Assembly: GCF_013416775.1 (NCBI RefSeq)
Contig: NZ_SZVI01000001.1
Span: 558,001-622,000 of the forward strand
Length of the DNA: 64,000 nt
Source of the DNA: Rhodoferax sp. BLA1
Lineage (GTDB): Bacteria; Pseudomonadota; Gammaproteobacteria; Burkholderiales; Burkholderiaceae_C
Reading direction: 5' to 3'
In this document: piece after piece, positions 25,783 through 34,590 of the stretch
Position numbering within the stretch: position 1 is the first letter of the stretch
Layout of the letters: each line of letters begins with the position of its first letter
The notes under the pieces: generated by a model
The model's database searches: none
Seen by the model: only the letters and a program-made list of their open reading frames with translations
What the model was told of the DNA's origin: nothing
Program-made: the position numbers and the translations under genes

Positions 25783-27456
25783 ATGACCGACCGCATCTGG
25801 CTGCAAAGCTATCCCCCGGGTGTTCCCGCAGACATTGACGAGAACCGTTACAGCTCTCTGGTGGAGCTGATGGAGGAAAGCTTCAGCAAATACGCCAAAC
25901 TCAGCGCCTACAGCTTCATGGGCAAGGAGCTGAGCTACGCCGAGGTGGACGAGATCAGCCAGACCTTTGGCGCCTACTTGCAAAGCCTGGGGCTGGTGCG
26001 TGGTGACCGGGTGGCTGTCATGATGCCCAATGTGCTGCAGTATCCGGCGGTAGTGGTGGCCATCCTGCGTGCTGGCTTCACACTAGTGAATGTCAACCCG
26101 CTCTACACCCCGCGCGAGCTGGAGCACCAGCTCAAAGACTCGGGCGCCAAGGTCATTGTCATTCTGGAAAATTTTGCCGCCACGCTGGAGAAATGTGTGG
26201 CCAACACCCCCGTCAAACATGTGGTGTTGTGTGCCATGGGTGACCAGCTGGGCCTGCTCAAGGGCACCTTGGTGAACTATGTGGTGCGCAATGTCAAAAA
26301 GATGGTGCCCGCCTACAAGCTGCCCGACGCGGTGCGCTTCAACGCAGCGATGGCCCAAGCCAGCGGCAGCAGCTTGAAAAAAGTCAGCATCCAGGCCAAT
26401 GATGTGGCGGTGTTGCAATACACCGGCGGCACCACGGGCGTCTCCAAAGGAGCCGTGCTGTTGCATCGCAACCTGATCGCCAACGTGCTGCAAGCCGACG
26501 CCTGCTTCCAGCCCGCACTAGGCCGGATCGCACCGGGTGAACAGATCAACTCGATCTGCGCATTGCCGCTGTATCACATCTTCGCGTTTACCGTGGGCAT
26601 GATGTTGTCGCTGCGTGTGGGCGGCAAACTGATCCTGATTCCCAACCCGCGTGATTTCCCGGCGGTGCTGGCCGAGCTGGCCAAACACAAGGTGCATGTA
26701 CTGCCGGCGGTCAACACCTTGTTCAACGGCTTGGCCAACCACCCGGACTTCGGCAAGGTCGACTGGTCACACCTGGTGGTGTCGGCCGGTGGTGGTACTG
26801 CGGTGCAAAGTGCGGTGGCCAAGCTCTGGTTTGAGAAGACCGGCTGCGCCATTTGTGAGGGTTATGGTTTGAGTGAAACCTCACCGATTGCCACCTGCAA
26901 CCCGGTCAATGTGACCGAGTATTCCGGTGCGATTGGGGTGCCGGTGCCCAGCACTTGGCTCAAGTTGCTCGACGACGATGGCAATGAATCGGCCCCGGGG
27001 CAACCCGGCGAGATCGCCATCAAGGGCCCGCAGGTGATGGCGGGTTACTGGCAGCGCCCGGAAGAAACCGCGCAGGTCATGACGCCAGACGGCTACTTCA
27101 AGTCGGGTGACATCGGTGTCATGGACGCGCGTGGCTACTTCAAGATTGTGGACCGCAAGAAGGACATGATTCTGGTGAGTGGTTTCAACGTCTACCCCAA
27201 CGAGGTCGAGGACGTGGTGTCGCAGATGCCCGGCGTGCTGGAGTGTGCCTGTGTGGGTGTGCCCGACGACAAATCGGGTGAAGCCGTCAAGCTGGTCATT
27301 GTCAAAAAGGACCCCAACCTGACCGAGGTGGATGTGCGCGCCTACTGCAAGGAAAACATGACCGGCTACAAACACCCTAAGGTGGTGGAGTTCCGCACCG
27401 AGTTGCCCAAAACCCCGGTGGGTAAAATCCTGCGGCGCGAATTGCGCAACCCCTGA
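25783..27456 (+). CDS. fadD: long-chain acyl-CoA ligase
   Basis: A 557-residue AMP-forming ligase that activates fatty acids to CoA esters at the inner membrane. It has the P-loop-like AMP motif YTGGTTGVSKGAV (about residue 212), EGYGLSETSPIATCNP, and the FACS-type DGYFKSGDIGVMDARGYFKI. The catalytic Lys segment lies near the end (TPVGKILRRELRNP). Length and motifs match FadD. The nucleosidase gene starts 11 bp after its stop. Confidence 0.9.
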   Translation: MTDRIWLQSYPPGVPADIDENRYSSLVELMEESFSKYAKLSAYSFMGKELSYAEVDEISQTFGAYLQSLGLVRGDRVAVMMPNVLQYPAVVVAILRAGFTLVNVNPLYTPRELEHQLKDSGAKVIVILENFAATLEKCVANTPVKHVVLCAMGDQLGLLKGTLVNYVVRNVKKMVPAYKLPDAVRFNAAMAQASGSSLKKVSIQANDVAVLQYTGGTTGVSKGAVLLHRNLIANVLQADACFQPALGRIAPGEQINSICALPLYHIFAFTVGMMLSLRVGGKLILIPNPRDFPAVLAELAKHKVHVLPAVNTLFNGLANHPDFGKVDWSHLVVSAGGGTAVQSAVAKLWFEKTGCAICEGYGLSETSPIATCNPVNVTEYSGAIGVPVPSTWLKLLDDDGNESAPGQPGEIAIKGPQVMAGYWQRPEETAQVMTPDGYFKSGDIGVMDARGYFKIVDRKKDMILVSGFNVYPNEVEDVVSQMPGVLECACVGVPDDKSGEAVKLVIVKKDPNLTEVDVRAYCKENMTGYKHPKVVEFRTELPKTPVGKILRRELRNP

Positions 27457-27466
27457 AGGATTTCCG

Positions 27467-28228
27467 TTGACAACACTTGCCATCGTCAGTGCCCTGCTGG
27501 ATGAACAAAAAGGACTGCTAGACCAACTGCAACACCCCACAAAGCGGGAGCGTGCCGGGCGCACCTTCTGGTGTGGCCAGTGGGCGGGCCACGAGGTGGT
27601 GCTGGTGTTGTCCAAGGTCGGCAAGGTGGCTGCAGCCAGCACCACGGCCACACTGATTGAGGCCTTTGGTGCCGAGCGAGTGTTGTTCACCGGCGTGGCC
27701 GGTGGCATTGGTGACGGTGTCAAGGTGGGTGACGTGGTGGTGGCGGACGCCTTTGTCCAGCACGACATGGACTCTGGCCCGCTGTTCCCGCGCTTTGAGA
27801 TTCCGCTTTATGGCCGCGCCACCCTGGACTGTGATGCAGCCCTGTCTGCTCTGCTACTTGAAGCAGTTCACGCTGGATTGGCGGAGGTTGGCGACCATTT
27901 TCACCGTGATAACTTGCTGGCAGATGCGGCTGTGCACAGCGGGCTGATTGCCAGTGGTGATCAGTTTGTGTGCGATCCCTTGAAGGTGCACAAGATCCGC
28001 ACCGATTTGCAGGCGGCAGGCCATCAAGCACTGGCGGTGGAGATGGAAGGCGCCGCCGTGGCGCAGGTGTGTTTTGACTACGGCATCCCGTTTGCGGCGA
28101 TGCGCACCATCTCCGACCGGGCGGACGCCGACGCCCACATGGATTTCTCGGCCTTTGTGCAGCAGGTGGCCAGCCCCTATGCCTTGGCGGTAGTGTCGCA
28201 GTTCATGCAATCGCTACCAAAAAGATAG
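27467..28228 (+). CDS. mtnN: 5'-methylthioadenosine/S-adenosylhomocysteine nucleosidase
   Basis: A 253-residue purine phosphorylase/nucleosidase fold protein. Key segments are IVSALLDEQKGLLDQL, VLVLSKVGKVAAASTTATLI, FTGVAGGIGDGVKVGDVVVA and the substrate-binding VEMEGAAVAQVCFDYGIPF with ISDRAD. It cleaves adenine from MTA and SAH. The start is TTG at 27467, preceded by GAAGGA; no ATG fits. The stop codon TAG lies inside dispersed repeat copy b, so the last residues may be repeat-derived. Confidence 0.88.
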   Translation: MTTLAIVSALLDEQKGLLDQLQHPTKRERAGRTFWCGQWAGHEVVLVLSKVGKVAAASTTATLIEAFGAERVLFTGVAGGIGDGVKVGDVVVADAFVQHDMDSGPLFPRFEIPLYGRATLDCDAALSALLLEAVHAGLAEVGDHFHRDNLLADAAVHSGLIASGDQFVCDPLKVHKIRTDLQAAGHQALAVEMEGAAVAQVCFDYGIPFAAMRTISDRADADAHMDFSAFVQQVASPYALAVVSQFMQSLPKR

Positions 28229-28268
28229 CCATCAGCCATTATGAAATAAGGGCTAGAGGCCAATTTCT
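28220..28268 (+). repeat. dispersed AT-rich hairpin repeat, copy b
   Basis: AAAAAGATAGCCATCAGCC, then ATAAGGGCTAGAGGCC. It begins inside the last codons of mtnN and reaches the stop of the convergent corA gene. Confidence 0.75.
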
Positions 28269-29254
28269 TATTTAAGCCAACCGCGTTTCCTGAAGTACCA
28301 CATGGGGCCCAAGGCACTGGCCACCATGAGCGCCAGGGCGTAGGGGTAACCCAGCGACCAGTCCAGCTCGGGCATGAACTTGAAGTTCATGCCATACAGG
28401 CTGGCAATCAGGGTCGGCGGCAGCAGCGCCACGCTCGCCACCGAAAAGATCTTGATGATCTTGTTCTGGTTGATGTTGATGAAACCCACGGTGGCGTCCA
28501 TCAAGAAGTTGATCTTGTCGAACAAAAAGGCTGTGTGGGAGTCAAGCGAGTCCATGTCGCGCAAAATCTGCCGCGCCTCCTCAAACTGCTCGCCGTTGAG
28601 CATCTTGCTGCGCACCATGAAACTGACCGCACGGCGGGTGTCCATCACATTGCGGCGGATGCGCCCGCTCATGTCTTCGTGGCGGGCAATCGCACCCAGC
28701 ACTTCACCCGCCAGCGCGTCAGTGAGGTCGCCCGAGAGCACTTTCTGGCTGACTTTTTCGAGTTCGTCGTAAATTTCTTCGAGGGTGTCGGCCGAATACT
28801 CGGCATCGGCGTCAAACAGCTTGAGCAACACCTCTTTGGCGTCCTCAATCAACCCCGGTGCGCGCCGGGCCCGCATACGCAGCAGCCGAAACACCGGCAC
28901 ATCTTCGTCGTGGATCGAGAACAGCACACCCTTGCTTTTGAGTTCCTCGTTGTCGGTGTTCAAGATAAAGGCCACACGCACCGTGTGCGGCTCAGAGTCG
29001 TCAGCCACCAAAAAGTCGCTGCGGATATGCAGCTCACCGTTGTCTTCTTTGTAGAAGCGGGCCGACTCCTCGATGTCCTCGTCCATCGCGTCTTCGGGAA
29101 TCGACAGGCCGTAATACTGCTTGATCCAGCGTTTTTCTTCCGGTGTCGGGGATTCGAGGTCAACCCAGATGGGTTGGAAACGCGACAACTCTTCCAGGGA
29201 TTCGATTTCTTCCTGGAACAGGCGGCCATTGGCAAGGGTGAAGATATTGAGCAT
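28268..29254 (-). CDS. corA: magnesium/cobalt transporter CorA
   Basis: A 328-residue channel. A large cytoplasmic N-terminal domain (about 265 residues, acidic and helical) is followed by two C-terminal helices, with the signature YGMNF at the end of the first, the selectivity filter of CorA pentamers. It ends with the basic RKRGWLK. It moves Mg2+ and related divalent ions into the cell. A long leader with an inverted repeat precedes the gene. Confidence 0.93.
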   Translation of the reverse strand: MLNIFTLANGRLFQEEIESLEELSRFQPIWVDLESPTPEEKRWIKQYYGLSIPEDAMDEDIEESARFYKEDNGELHIRSDFLVADDSEPHTVRVAFILNTDNEELKSKGVLFSIHDEDVPVFRLLRMRARRAPGLIEDAKEVLLKLFDADAEYSADTLEEIYDELEKVSQKVLSGDLTDALAGEVLGAIARHEDMSGRIRRNVMDTRRAVSFMVRSKMLNGEQFEEARQILRDMDSLDSHTAFLFDKINFLMDATVGFININQNKIIKIFSVASVALLPPTLIASLYGMNFKFMPELDWSLGYPYALALMVASALGPMWYFRKRGWLK

Positions 29255-29581
29255 GCGCTCACTCCCAAAATAAACAAAGCATCAGCGGGTGGATTGGGTT
29301 GGCTTCCAACCCCTGATGCGTGTTTTGGGGTCGAAAGCTACCGACTAGGGTAGGTTTCCAAGAGGGTCTTCCGGTTGTTGAGAACCTCAGGATTATGGCA
29401 TCGGGAAGTGCCTCCAGACAAGGAAAGCGCGGCAAGCCCTGACACTGTTGCAGTGCAGCATGGAAATAGTTGCAATACGCCTATCAGCGGGGCATAGTGT
29501 CATCAAGGATTCAAATTTGTTCCCCCCTGTCGTTGGCAAACTTGCCCGCGACTCTCTCAACCAAGCTGTAGGAGACTCCTT
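29255..29581. other. corA/hpf intergenic region with corA leader hairpin
   Basis: 327 bp between divergent genes. GGGTTGG (29296-29302), three bases, CCAACCC (29306-29312) form a stem in the corA leader; GCATCAG (29279-29285) and CTGATGC (29313-29319) can extend it with a 10-base bulge. This could be a regulatory leader element. The hpf promoter should lie in the right half. Confidence 0.45.
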
Positions 29582-29911
29582 ATGAATTTGACAATCAGTG
29601 GGCACCACCTGGAAGTCACTCCCGCGTTACGGTCTTACGTCACCAACAAGCTGGACCGGATCAAACGCCATTTCGACCAGGTTGTGGATGTCAAAGTTCT
29701 GCTGACCCTTGAAAACCTCAAAGAAAAGGAACGTCGACAAAAAGCTGAGTGCAATATTCATATCAAAGGCATCGAACTGTTCGCCGAAAGCGCCCACTCC
29801 GACCTGTATGCGGCGGTGGATGAGCTGGTGGACAAACTGGACCGTCAGGTGGTTCGCCACAAAGACCGCTTGCAATCCCACCATCACGATGCCGCCAAGC
29901 GCCTGATGTAA
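29582..29911 (+). CDS. hpf: ribosome hibernation promoting factor, short form
   Basis: A 109-residue protein starting [20 protein letters not shown], with the S30AE fold pattern and a basic, His-rich end. It binds the decoding centre of idle 30S subunits and promotes 100S dimers. The short length places it with HPF/YfiA rather than long HPF. ptsN follows after a terminator-like hairpin, the usual neighbour, but rpoN and lptAB, which often precede hpf in proteobacteria, are absent here. Confidence 0.92.
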   Translation: MNLTISGHHLEVTPALRSYVTNKLDRIKRHFDQVVDVKVLLTLENLKEKERRQKAECNIHIKGIELFAESAHSDLYAAVDELVDKLDRQVVRHKDRLQSHHHDAAKRLM

Positions 29912-29924
29912 TTTAAACTCCGGC

Positions 29925-29956
29925 AAGCCGCCCGCTGGTGCGTGCGGCTTTTTTTT
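29925..29956 (+). terminator. rho-independent terminator after hpf
   Basis: AAGCCGCCCGC, TGGT, GCGTGCGGC, then eight T. The paired GCCGC/GCGGC and CGC/GCG segments give a stable stem. Confidence 0.85.
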
Positions 29957-29993
29957 GCGCCCAATTTTTCCGGGCGCATAATTTGGGCCAATC

Positions 29994-30461
29994 ATGAACC
30001 GACTCGCGTCTATCCTCACGACTGAACATGTGCTTGTTCAGGTGGACATATCCAGCAAAAAAAGAGCTTTTGAAGAAGCAGGCCTGCTGTTTGAGAATCT
30101 CCACGGCCTGAGCCGCGCTCTGGTCACGGACAGCCTGTTTTCGCGCGAGCGTCTGGGCTCGACTGGCTTGGGCCATGGCGTGGCCATTCCGCATGGCCGC
30201 ATCAAGGGTCTGAAGTCACCGATGGCTGCCGTGTTTCAACTGGCGCGCCCGATTGGTTTTGAAGCCCCGGATGAGTTGGCTGTTGGCCTGATGATTTTTT
30301 TGCTGGTGCCCGAGGCGGCCACGCAGAAACACCTGGAAATCCTGTCTGAAATCGCAGAAATGCTCAGTGATGCAGATCTGCGTGACAAACTCATGACCAG
30401 CCCCACGGTAGCCGACCTGCACGGTCTGATCACCGGCTGGCAGTCAGTCCAGTCTAACTAA
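29994..30461 (+). CDS. ptsN: nitrogen PTS enzyme IIA
   Basis: A 155-residue EIIA-Ntr. The phosphorylation site is His67 in GHGVAIPHGRIKG; the fold continues with VGLMIFLLVPEAATQKHLEI and LSEIAEMLSDADLRDKLM. It is phosphorylated by the PTS-Ntr chain and regulates potassium and nitrogen responses. hprK starts 9 bp after its stop. EI-Ntr and NPr genes are not in this window. Confidence 0.93.
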   Translation: MNRLASILTTEHVLVQVDISSKKRAFEEAGLLFENLHGLSRALVTDSLFSRERLGSTGLGHGVAIPHGRIKGLKSPMAAVFQLARPIGFEAPDELAVGLMIFLLVPEAATQKHLEILSEIAEMLSDADLRDKLMTSPTVADLHGLITGWQSVQSN

Positions 30462-30470
30462 GCCAGCACC

Positions 30471-31421
30471 TTGAAACCCACCGTTATCAGTGCGGATGTC
30501 CTCTTTGAGGCGTTTCGCGGCAACTTGCGCTGGGAGTGGGTCGCTGGTTTGGGGGCATCCGAGCGCCGGTTTGATGAGTTGGCGGTGCGTGCGGCGCGCT
30601 CCGGCGCCGACCTGGTCGGTTACCTAAACTACATCCATCCCTATCGGGTACAGATTCTGGGTGAGCGCGAAGTCGCCTACCTGGCGGATGCCACGCCCGA
30701 AGACGGTTTGCGGCGCATTGCCCGCATCGTCACGCTGGAGCCGCCGGTCCTGATCCTGGCCGATGGTCAAGCCGCCCCGGAAGCGCTGATGTCGATGTGT
30801 GAGCGCGCTCAGATCCCGATGTTTGCCACCCAGGGTTCCTCGGCCTTTGTGATCGATGTGTTGCGGGCCTACCTGTCCAAACACTTTGCCGACCGCTGCA
30901 CCATGCATGGTGTGTTCATGGACATTCTGGGTCTGGGGGTGATGATCACTGGCGAGTCTGGCCTGGGCAAGAGTGAATTGGGCTTGGAGCTGATTTCACG
31001 CGGCAACGGTTTGGTAGCTGACGATGCGGTGGATCTGTACCGCATCAACCAGGACACGATTGAGGGGCGCTGCCCTGAACTGCTGCTCAACTTATTGGAA
31101 GTGCGCGGCATTGGTCTGCTCGACATCCGCTGCATTTTTGGTGAAACCGCGGTGCGGCGCAAAAAGCGGCTGCAACTCATAGTGCATCTGGTACGCCGCG
31201 AAACCATGGAGCGTGATTACGAACGCATTCCCTACGAACCCTTGACCCAGGACGTGCTGGACGTGCCGGTGCGCAAGGTGGTGATCCAGGTGGTGGCTGG
31301 CCGCAACATCGCGGTGCTGGTGGAGGCGGCGGTGCGCAACACCATCTTGCAGATCCGTGGGGTGGACACCTACAAGGAGTTTGTGGAGCGCCACCGCAAA
31401 GCGATGGAAGAAGCGCCTTAA
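30471..31421 (+). CDS. hprK: HPr kinase/phosphorylase
   Basis: A 316-residue enzyme that phosphorylates or dephosphorylates a serine of HPr-type proteins. The P-loop GESGLGKSE starts at residue 161, with the conserved His146 upstream ([11 protein letters not shown]). The HprK signature [15 protein letters not shown] and the C-terminal [20 protein letters not shown] also fit. The start is TTG at 30471; no ATG is placed suitably. The stop overlaps the stop of fur on the other strand by 4 bp. Confidence 0.92.
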   Translation: MKPTVISADVLFEAFRGNLRWEWVAGLGASERRFDELAVRAARSGADLVGYLNYIHPYRVQILGEREVAYLADATPEDGLRRIARIVTLEPPVLILADGQAAPEALMSMCERAQIPMFATQGSSAFVIDVLRAYLSKHFADRCTMHGVFMDILGLGVMITGESGLGKSELGLELISRGNGLVADDAVDLYRINQDTIEGRCPELLLNLLEVRGIGLLDIRCIFGETAVRRKKRLQLIVHLVRRETMERDYERIPYEPLTQDVLDVPVRKVVIQVVAGRNIAVLVEAAVRNTILQIRGVDTYKEFVERHRKAMEEAP

Positions 31422-31855
31422 CGGGTTTTGCTGCGGTGCTCGCAGGCGCTGCCACGGGTGCAGTGTGCGTACAGACTCAGGGCGTGGTCGGCAATCGCAA
31501 AACCCTTTTCCTTGGCGACAGCGTTCTGACGTTGCTCGATCTGGGGGTCAAAAAACTCTTCGACACGGCCACAGTCCAGACACACCAGATGGTCGTGGTG
31601 CTGGCCTTCGTTGAGTTCATACACTGCCTTGCCACTCTCAAAATGGCTGCGTGTCAGGATCTCGGCCTGCTCAAACTGCGACAACACCCGATACACGGTG
31701 GCCAGGCCCACATCCGATTGCTCTTCCAGTAACACCCTGAACACATCTTCCGCCGTCATATGGCGTCGGGTGCCCTTCTGGAAAATTTCGAGGATTTTCA
31801 GCCGAGGCAAAGTGGCCTTCAGGCCGGTGCTTTTGAGTTCGTCAATCTTGCTCAT
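31418..31855 (-). CDS. fur: ferric uptake regulator Fur
   Basis: A 145-residue regulator. The N-terminal winged helix is [20 protein letters not shown] and [20 protein letters not shown]; the metal and dimer part has [20 protein letters not shown] with the HHDH cluster and CxxC. The usual second CxxC is absent, as in many Fur proteins. With iron it represses uptake genes. It is divergent from bamE, as is common in betaproteobacteria. Start 31855 fits the family. Confidence 0.94.
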   Translation of the reverse strand: MSKIDELKSTGLKATLPRLKILEIFQKGTRRHMTAEDVFRVLLEEQSDVGLATVYRVLSQFEQAEILTRSHFESGKAVYELNEGQHHDHLVCLDCGRVEEFFDPQIEQRQNAVAKEKGFAIADHALSLYAHCTRGSACEHRSKTR

Positions 31856-31955
31856 ACAGAGGTTCCGGTTTCGCGCGCAGGTGCGTCTGGGCTGGGGGGC
31901 ATGGTTGAAAACGCTGCCAGTACAATGCAAGCATCATATCGTTGCGGCCTGTCCT

Positions 31956-32507
31956 ATGTTTGATTCCATTGTTCGTTGTGTCTGCTGGAGTGCACTTGGA
32001 GCCGCTGGCGTGATGCTTTCCGGGTGTGGCACGCTTGACAGCACCAGCAACCGGGTGGCCAGTCTCGTCAGACCCTACAAGATCGATATTGTCCAGGGTA
32101 ATTTTGTGTCTAGCGAGCAATTGGCTGCCCTCAAAGAGGGTATGCCACGGGCCCAGGTCAAAAACATCCTTGGCACACCACTGCTCACCGACATTTTCCA
32201 CGCAGACCGTTGGGATTATGTCTTCACCTTCAAGCGCCAGGGGGTGGAACCCCAGGCCCGCAAGGTGACGGTGTTCTTCAAAGACGATCTGCTGGTGCGT
32301 ATCGTGGCCGACCCTTTACCCACGGAAGCTGAGTTTGTAGCGTCGATGGACTCGGATCGCAAGGCCGCTTCGGTGCCCGTGTTGGAAATGTCCCCCGACA
32401 GCTTAAAAGCCGCCGCCCCGGCCAAAACAAGCCCTACGGCAGAACCCACCAAGCCGCTCGCAGCCCCTCCCGCCAGCTACCCGCCACTTGAAGACAGCGT
32501 GCGTTAA
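31956..32507 (+). CDS. bamE: outer membrane assembly lipoprotein BamE
   Basis: A 183-residue lipoprotein with a signal peptide and lipobox (GVMLSGC, Cys24). The SmpA/OmlA domain follows (VSSEQLAALKEGMPRAQVKN, ILGTPLLTDIFHADRWDYVF). The last 50 residues are Ala/Pro-rich and poorly conserved. It is part of the BAM complex that inserts beta-barrel proteins into the outer membrane. The start 31956 gives a proper signal peptide; the long upstream frame does not. dapB follows after 9 bp. Confidence 0.92.
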   Translation: MFDSIVRCVCWSALGAAGVMLSGCGTLDSTSNRVASLVRPYKIDIVQGNFVSSEQLAALKEGMPRAQVKNILGTPLLTDIFHADRWDYVFTFKRQGVEPQARKVTVFFKDDLLVRIVADPLPTEAEFVASMDSDRKAASVPVLEMSPDSLKAAAPAKTSPTAEPTKPLAAPPASYPPLEDSVR

Positions 32508-32516
32508 CGAGACCCC

Positions 32517-33332
32517 ATGAGCGACTTACATCTCCACCGAATTTGTGTGGCCGGTGCCAGCGGTCGTATGGGCCGCATGCTGGTTGAAGCCATCTCCCAA
32601 GCCGAGGACTGCCAACTCAGCGGTGCACTGGATGTATCGGTTTGCCCGGCGATCGGCCTGGACCCGGCCGCATTTTTGGGCAAAAGCAGCGGCATCAGCA
32701 TCACCGCCGATTTGCCCACAGGCTTGAGCAACAGCGATGTGCTGATTGATTTCACGCGGCCAGAAGGTACGCTGGCCCATTTGGCCGTATGCCGAGAACT
32801 CGGTGTGAATCTGGTCATTGGCACCACCGGTTTTACCGATGCCCAAAAGACTGAGATTGCAGAGGCGTCCAAAGACATCGCGATTGTGTTTGCACCCAAC
32901 ATGAGTGTGGGTGTGAACGTGACCCTCAAACTGCTGGAGATGGCGGCCAAGGCCTTGTCCACCGGCTACGACATCGAGATCATCGAAGCCCACCATCGCC
33001 ACAAGGTGGATGCGCCATCCGGCACCGCGCTCAAGATGGGTGAAGTCATTGCCGGCGCCCTTGGGCGCGACCTCAAAGACTGTGCGGTATATGCGCGTGA
33101 AGGGGTCACCGGTGAGCGCGACCCGTCCAGCATCGGGTTTGCCACCATCCGCGGTGGCGACATTGTGGGTGACCACACGGTGTTATTTGCCGGTACCGGC
33201 GAGCGCATCGAGATCAGCCACAAGTCGTCCAGCCGCGTCAGCTACGCACAGGGCAGCCTGCGCGCCGTGCGTTTCCTGGCCGGTCGTACCTCCGGCCTGT
33301 TTGACATGGCCGACGTGCTCAACCTGAAATGA
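32517..33332 (+). CDS. dapB: 4-hydroxy-tetrahydrodipicolinate reductase
   Basis: A 271-residue enzyme of lysine and meso-diaminopimelate synthesis. It has the N-terminal NAD(P) site [16 protein letters not shown], the catalytic His/Lys segment [19 protein letters not shown], and [20 protein letters not shown]. Length and motifs are typical. It overlaps the next gene by 4 bp (ATGA), so translation is probably coupled. Confidence 0.95.
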   Translation: MSDLHLHRICVAGASGRMGRMLVEAISQAEDCQLSGALDVSVCPAIGLDPAAFLGKSSGISITADLPTGLSNSDVLIDFTRPEGTLAHLAVCRELGVNLVIGTTGFTDAQKTEIAEASKDIAIVFAPNMSVGVNVTLKLLEMAAKALSTGYDIEIIEAHHRHKVDAPSGTALKMGEVIAGALGRDLKDCAVYAREGVTGERDPSSIGFATIRGGDIVGDHTVLFAGTGERIEISHKSSSRVSYAQGSLRAVRFLAGRTSGLFDMADVLNLK

Positions 33333-33979
33333 ATCTGGCACAGTTTTTCTGGCAGGGAGATGCCTTGGCGCGCGGTGTGGCCCTGTTGCTGCTGGCGATG
33401 TCGGTCAGCAGCTGGGTGGTGATTCTGTGGAAAGCCTGGTTGCTGCACCGCGCCAGCCGTGACGTGGATCGTTGTATCGCTGCCTTCTGGCAAGCAGGCA
33501 ATGTCGACGACGCCAGCCAGAGTATCAAGGCTTTTGACCGTGAAGCCCTTGTACTGCCTATGGTTTTGGCTACAAAAATTGAAGCAACTTACACCCTGGC
33601 CGGAGCCGGCGGTCTGCAAACCCAGTTGACCCGGGTACTGCGCAACGCCCTGCACCAGGCCTTGACGAAGCTGCAACACGGCCAGGTATTGCTGGCCACC
33701 GTGGGAGCCACCGCCCCTTTTGTGGGTTTGCTCGGCACGGTGTGGGGTATTTATCACGCGCTGATTGGTATTGCGACAGCTGGGCAGGTCACCATCGACA
33801 AAATTTCCGGCCCGGTGGGTGAGTCCCTGATCATGACCGCAGCGGGTCTGGCGGTCGCCATCCCTGCGGTGCTGGCCTACAACGTGCTGGGGCGTTCGGT
33901 CGCGCGTATCGAAGCCGAACTCGAAGGTTTTGCACGTGACCTGCGTGAACTGGTGGGCCACACCAGCACGCCCCTTTGA
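33329..33979 (+). CDS. exbB: MotA/TolQ/ExbB proton channel family protein
   Basis: A 216-residue protein with three membrane helices (about residues 15-37, 110-135 and 165-185), including the TolQ/ExbB core [20 protein letters not shown] and [20 protein letters not shown]. With the next gene it forms a proton-driven motor that energises TonB or Tol systems; which one is not decided by sequence here. The segment near residue 70-85 is AT-rich and may derive from a dispersed repeat. Confidence 0.9.
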   Translation: MNLAQFFWQGDALARGVALLLLAMSVSSWVVILWKAWLLHRASRDVDRCIAAFWQAGNVDDASQSIKAFDREALVLPMVLATKIEATYTLAGAGGLQTQLTRVLRNALHQALTKLQHGQVLLATVGATAPFVGLLGTVWGIYHALIGIATAGQVTIDKISGPVGESLIMTAAGLAVAIPAVLAYNVLGRSVARIEAELEGFARDLRELVGHTSTPL

Positions 33980-33995
33980 CCACGGGCTGATAACC

Positions 33996-34478
33996 ATGTC
34001 CTTTGGTCGTCTGGATCGCAGCTCGGGCGCCCAACCCATGAGCGACATCAACATGACGCCGCTGATCGACGTGATGCTGGTGCTGGTGGTGATTTTTATC
34101 ATCACCGCGCCCTTGCTGGCCAGTTCCATCAAACTGGACCTGCCCAAAACCGACGCCGCCAAACCCAGCGAGGTGCCACAGGCTGTGCGTGTGGTGGTGG
34201 ACGCCGCCGGGCAGGCGTTTGTGAATGATCGCCCGGTGTCGCAAGACGAACTGGCCCAGCAGTTTGCAAACGCGCAGCGGGCCAACCCCGACACCGAGGT
34301 GCAGTTGCGTGCCGACAAAAGTGTGCCCTATGGCCGCATCGTGGAGGTCATGGGTGCCGCGCAAAAGGTGGGGCTGAACCGAATTGGTTTTGTCGCCGAT
34401 GCCCCGCCTGCCAACACCACATCCCCTGCAACAGCACCCGTGGCGGCACCTGCCGGGGGCGCGCTACGCAAACCCTAA
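33996..34478 (+). CDS. exbD: ExbD/TolR biopolymer transport protein
   Basis: A 160-residue protein with a short cytoplasmic start, then the single helix with the key Asp (SDINMTPLIDVMLVLVVIFI) and a periplasmic domain (SVPYGRIVEVMGAAQKVGLN). The Ala/Pro-rich tail is not conserved. It works with the preceding channel protein. The ATG at 33996 fits the family; a 22-residue in-frame extension does not. Confidence 0.92.
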   Translation: MSFGRLDRSSGAQPMSDINMTPLIDVMLVLVVIFIITAPLLASSIKLDLPKTDAAKPSEVPQAVRVVVDAAGQAFVNDRPVSQDELAQQFANAQRANPDTEVQLRADKSVPYGRIVEVMGAAQKVGLNRIGFVADAPPANTTSPATAPVAAPAGGALRKP

Positions 34479-34590
34479 AATCGGGTCAGTTTCACCGGGC
34501 ACGTTGTGCGTGCGCGGGGTAAGCACCAGATACCTCTCCTTTAGTCACCTCCCGCCAGAGCGGTTTGTTCCGCCGCCAAGATAGATCGCC

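Noticed and set aside
29530..29550. Sigma-54 promoter before hpf (TTGGCAAACTTGCC)
   Set aside because: The GG and GC elements are 9 rather than about 12 bases apart, so they do not fit a -24/-12 promoter.
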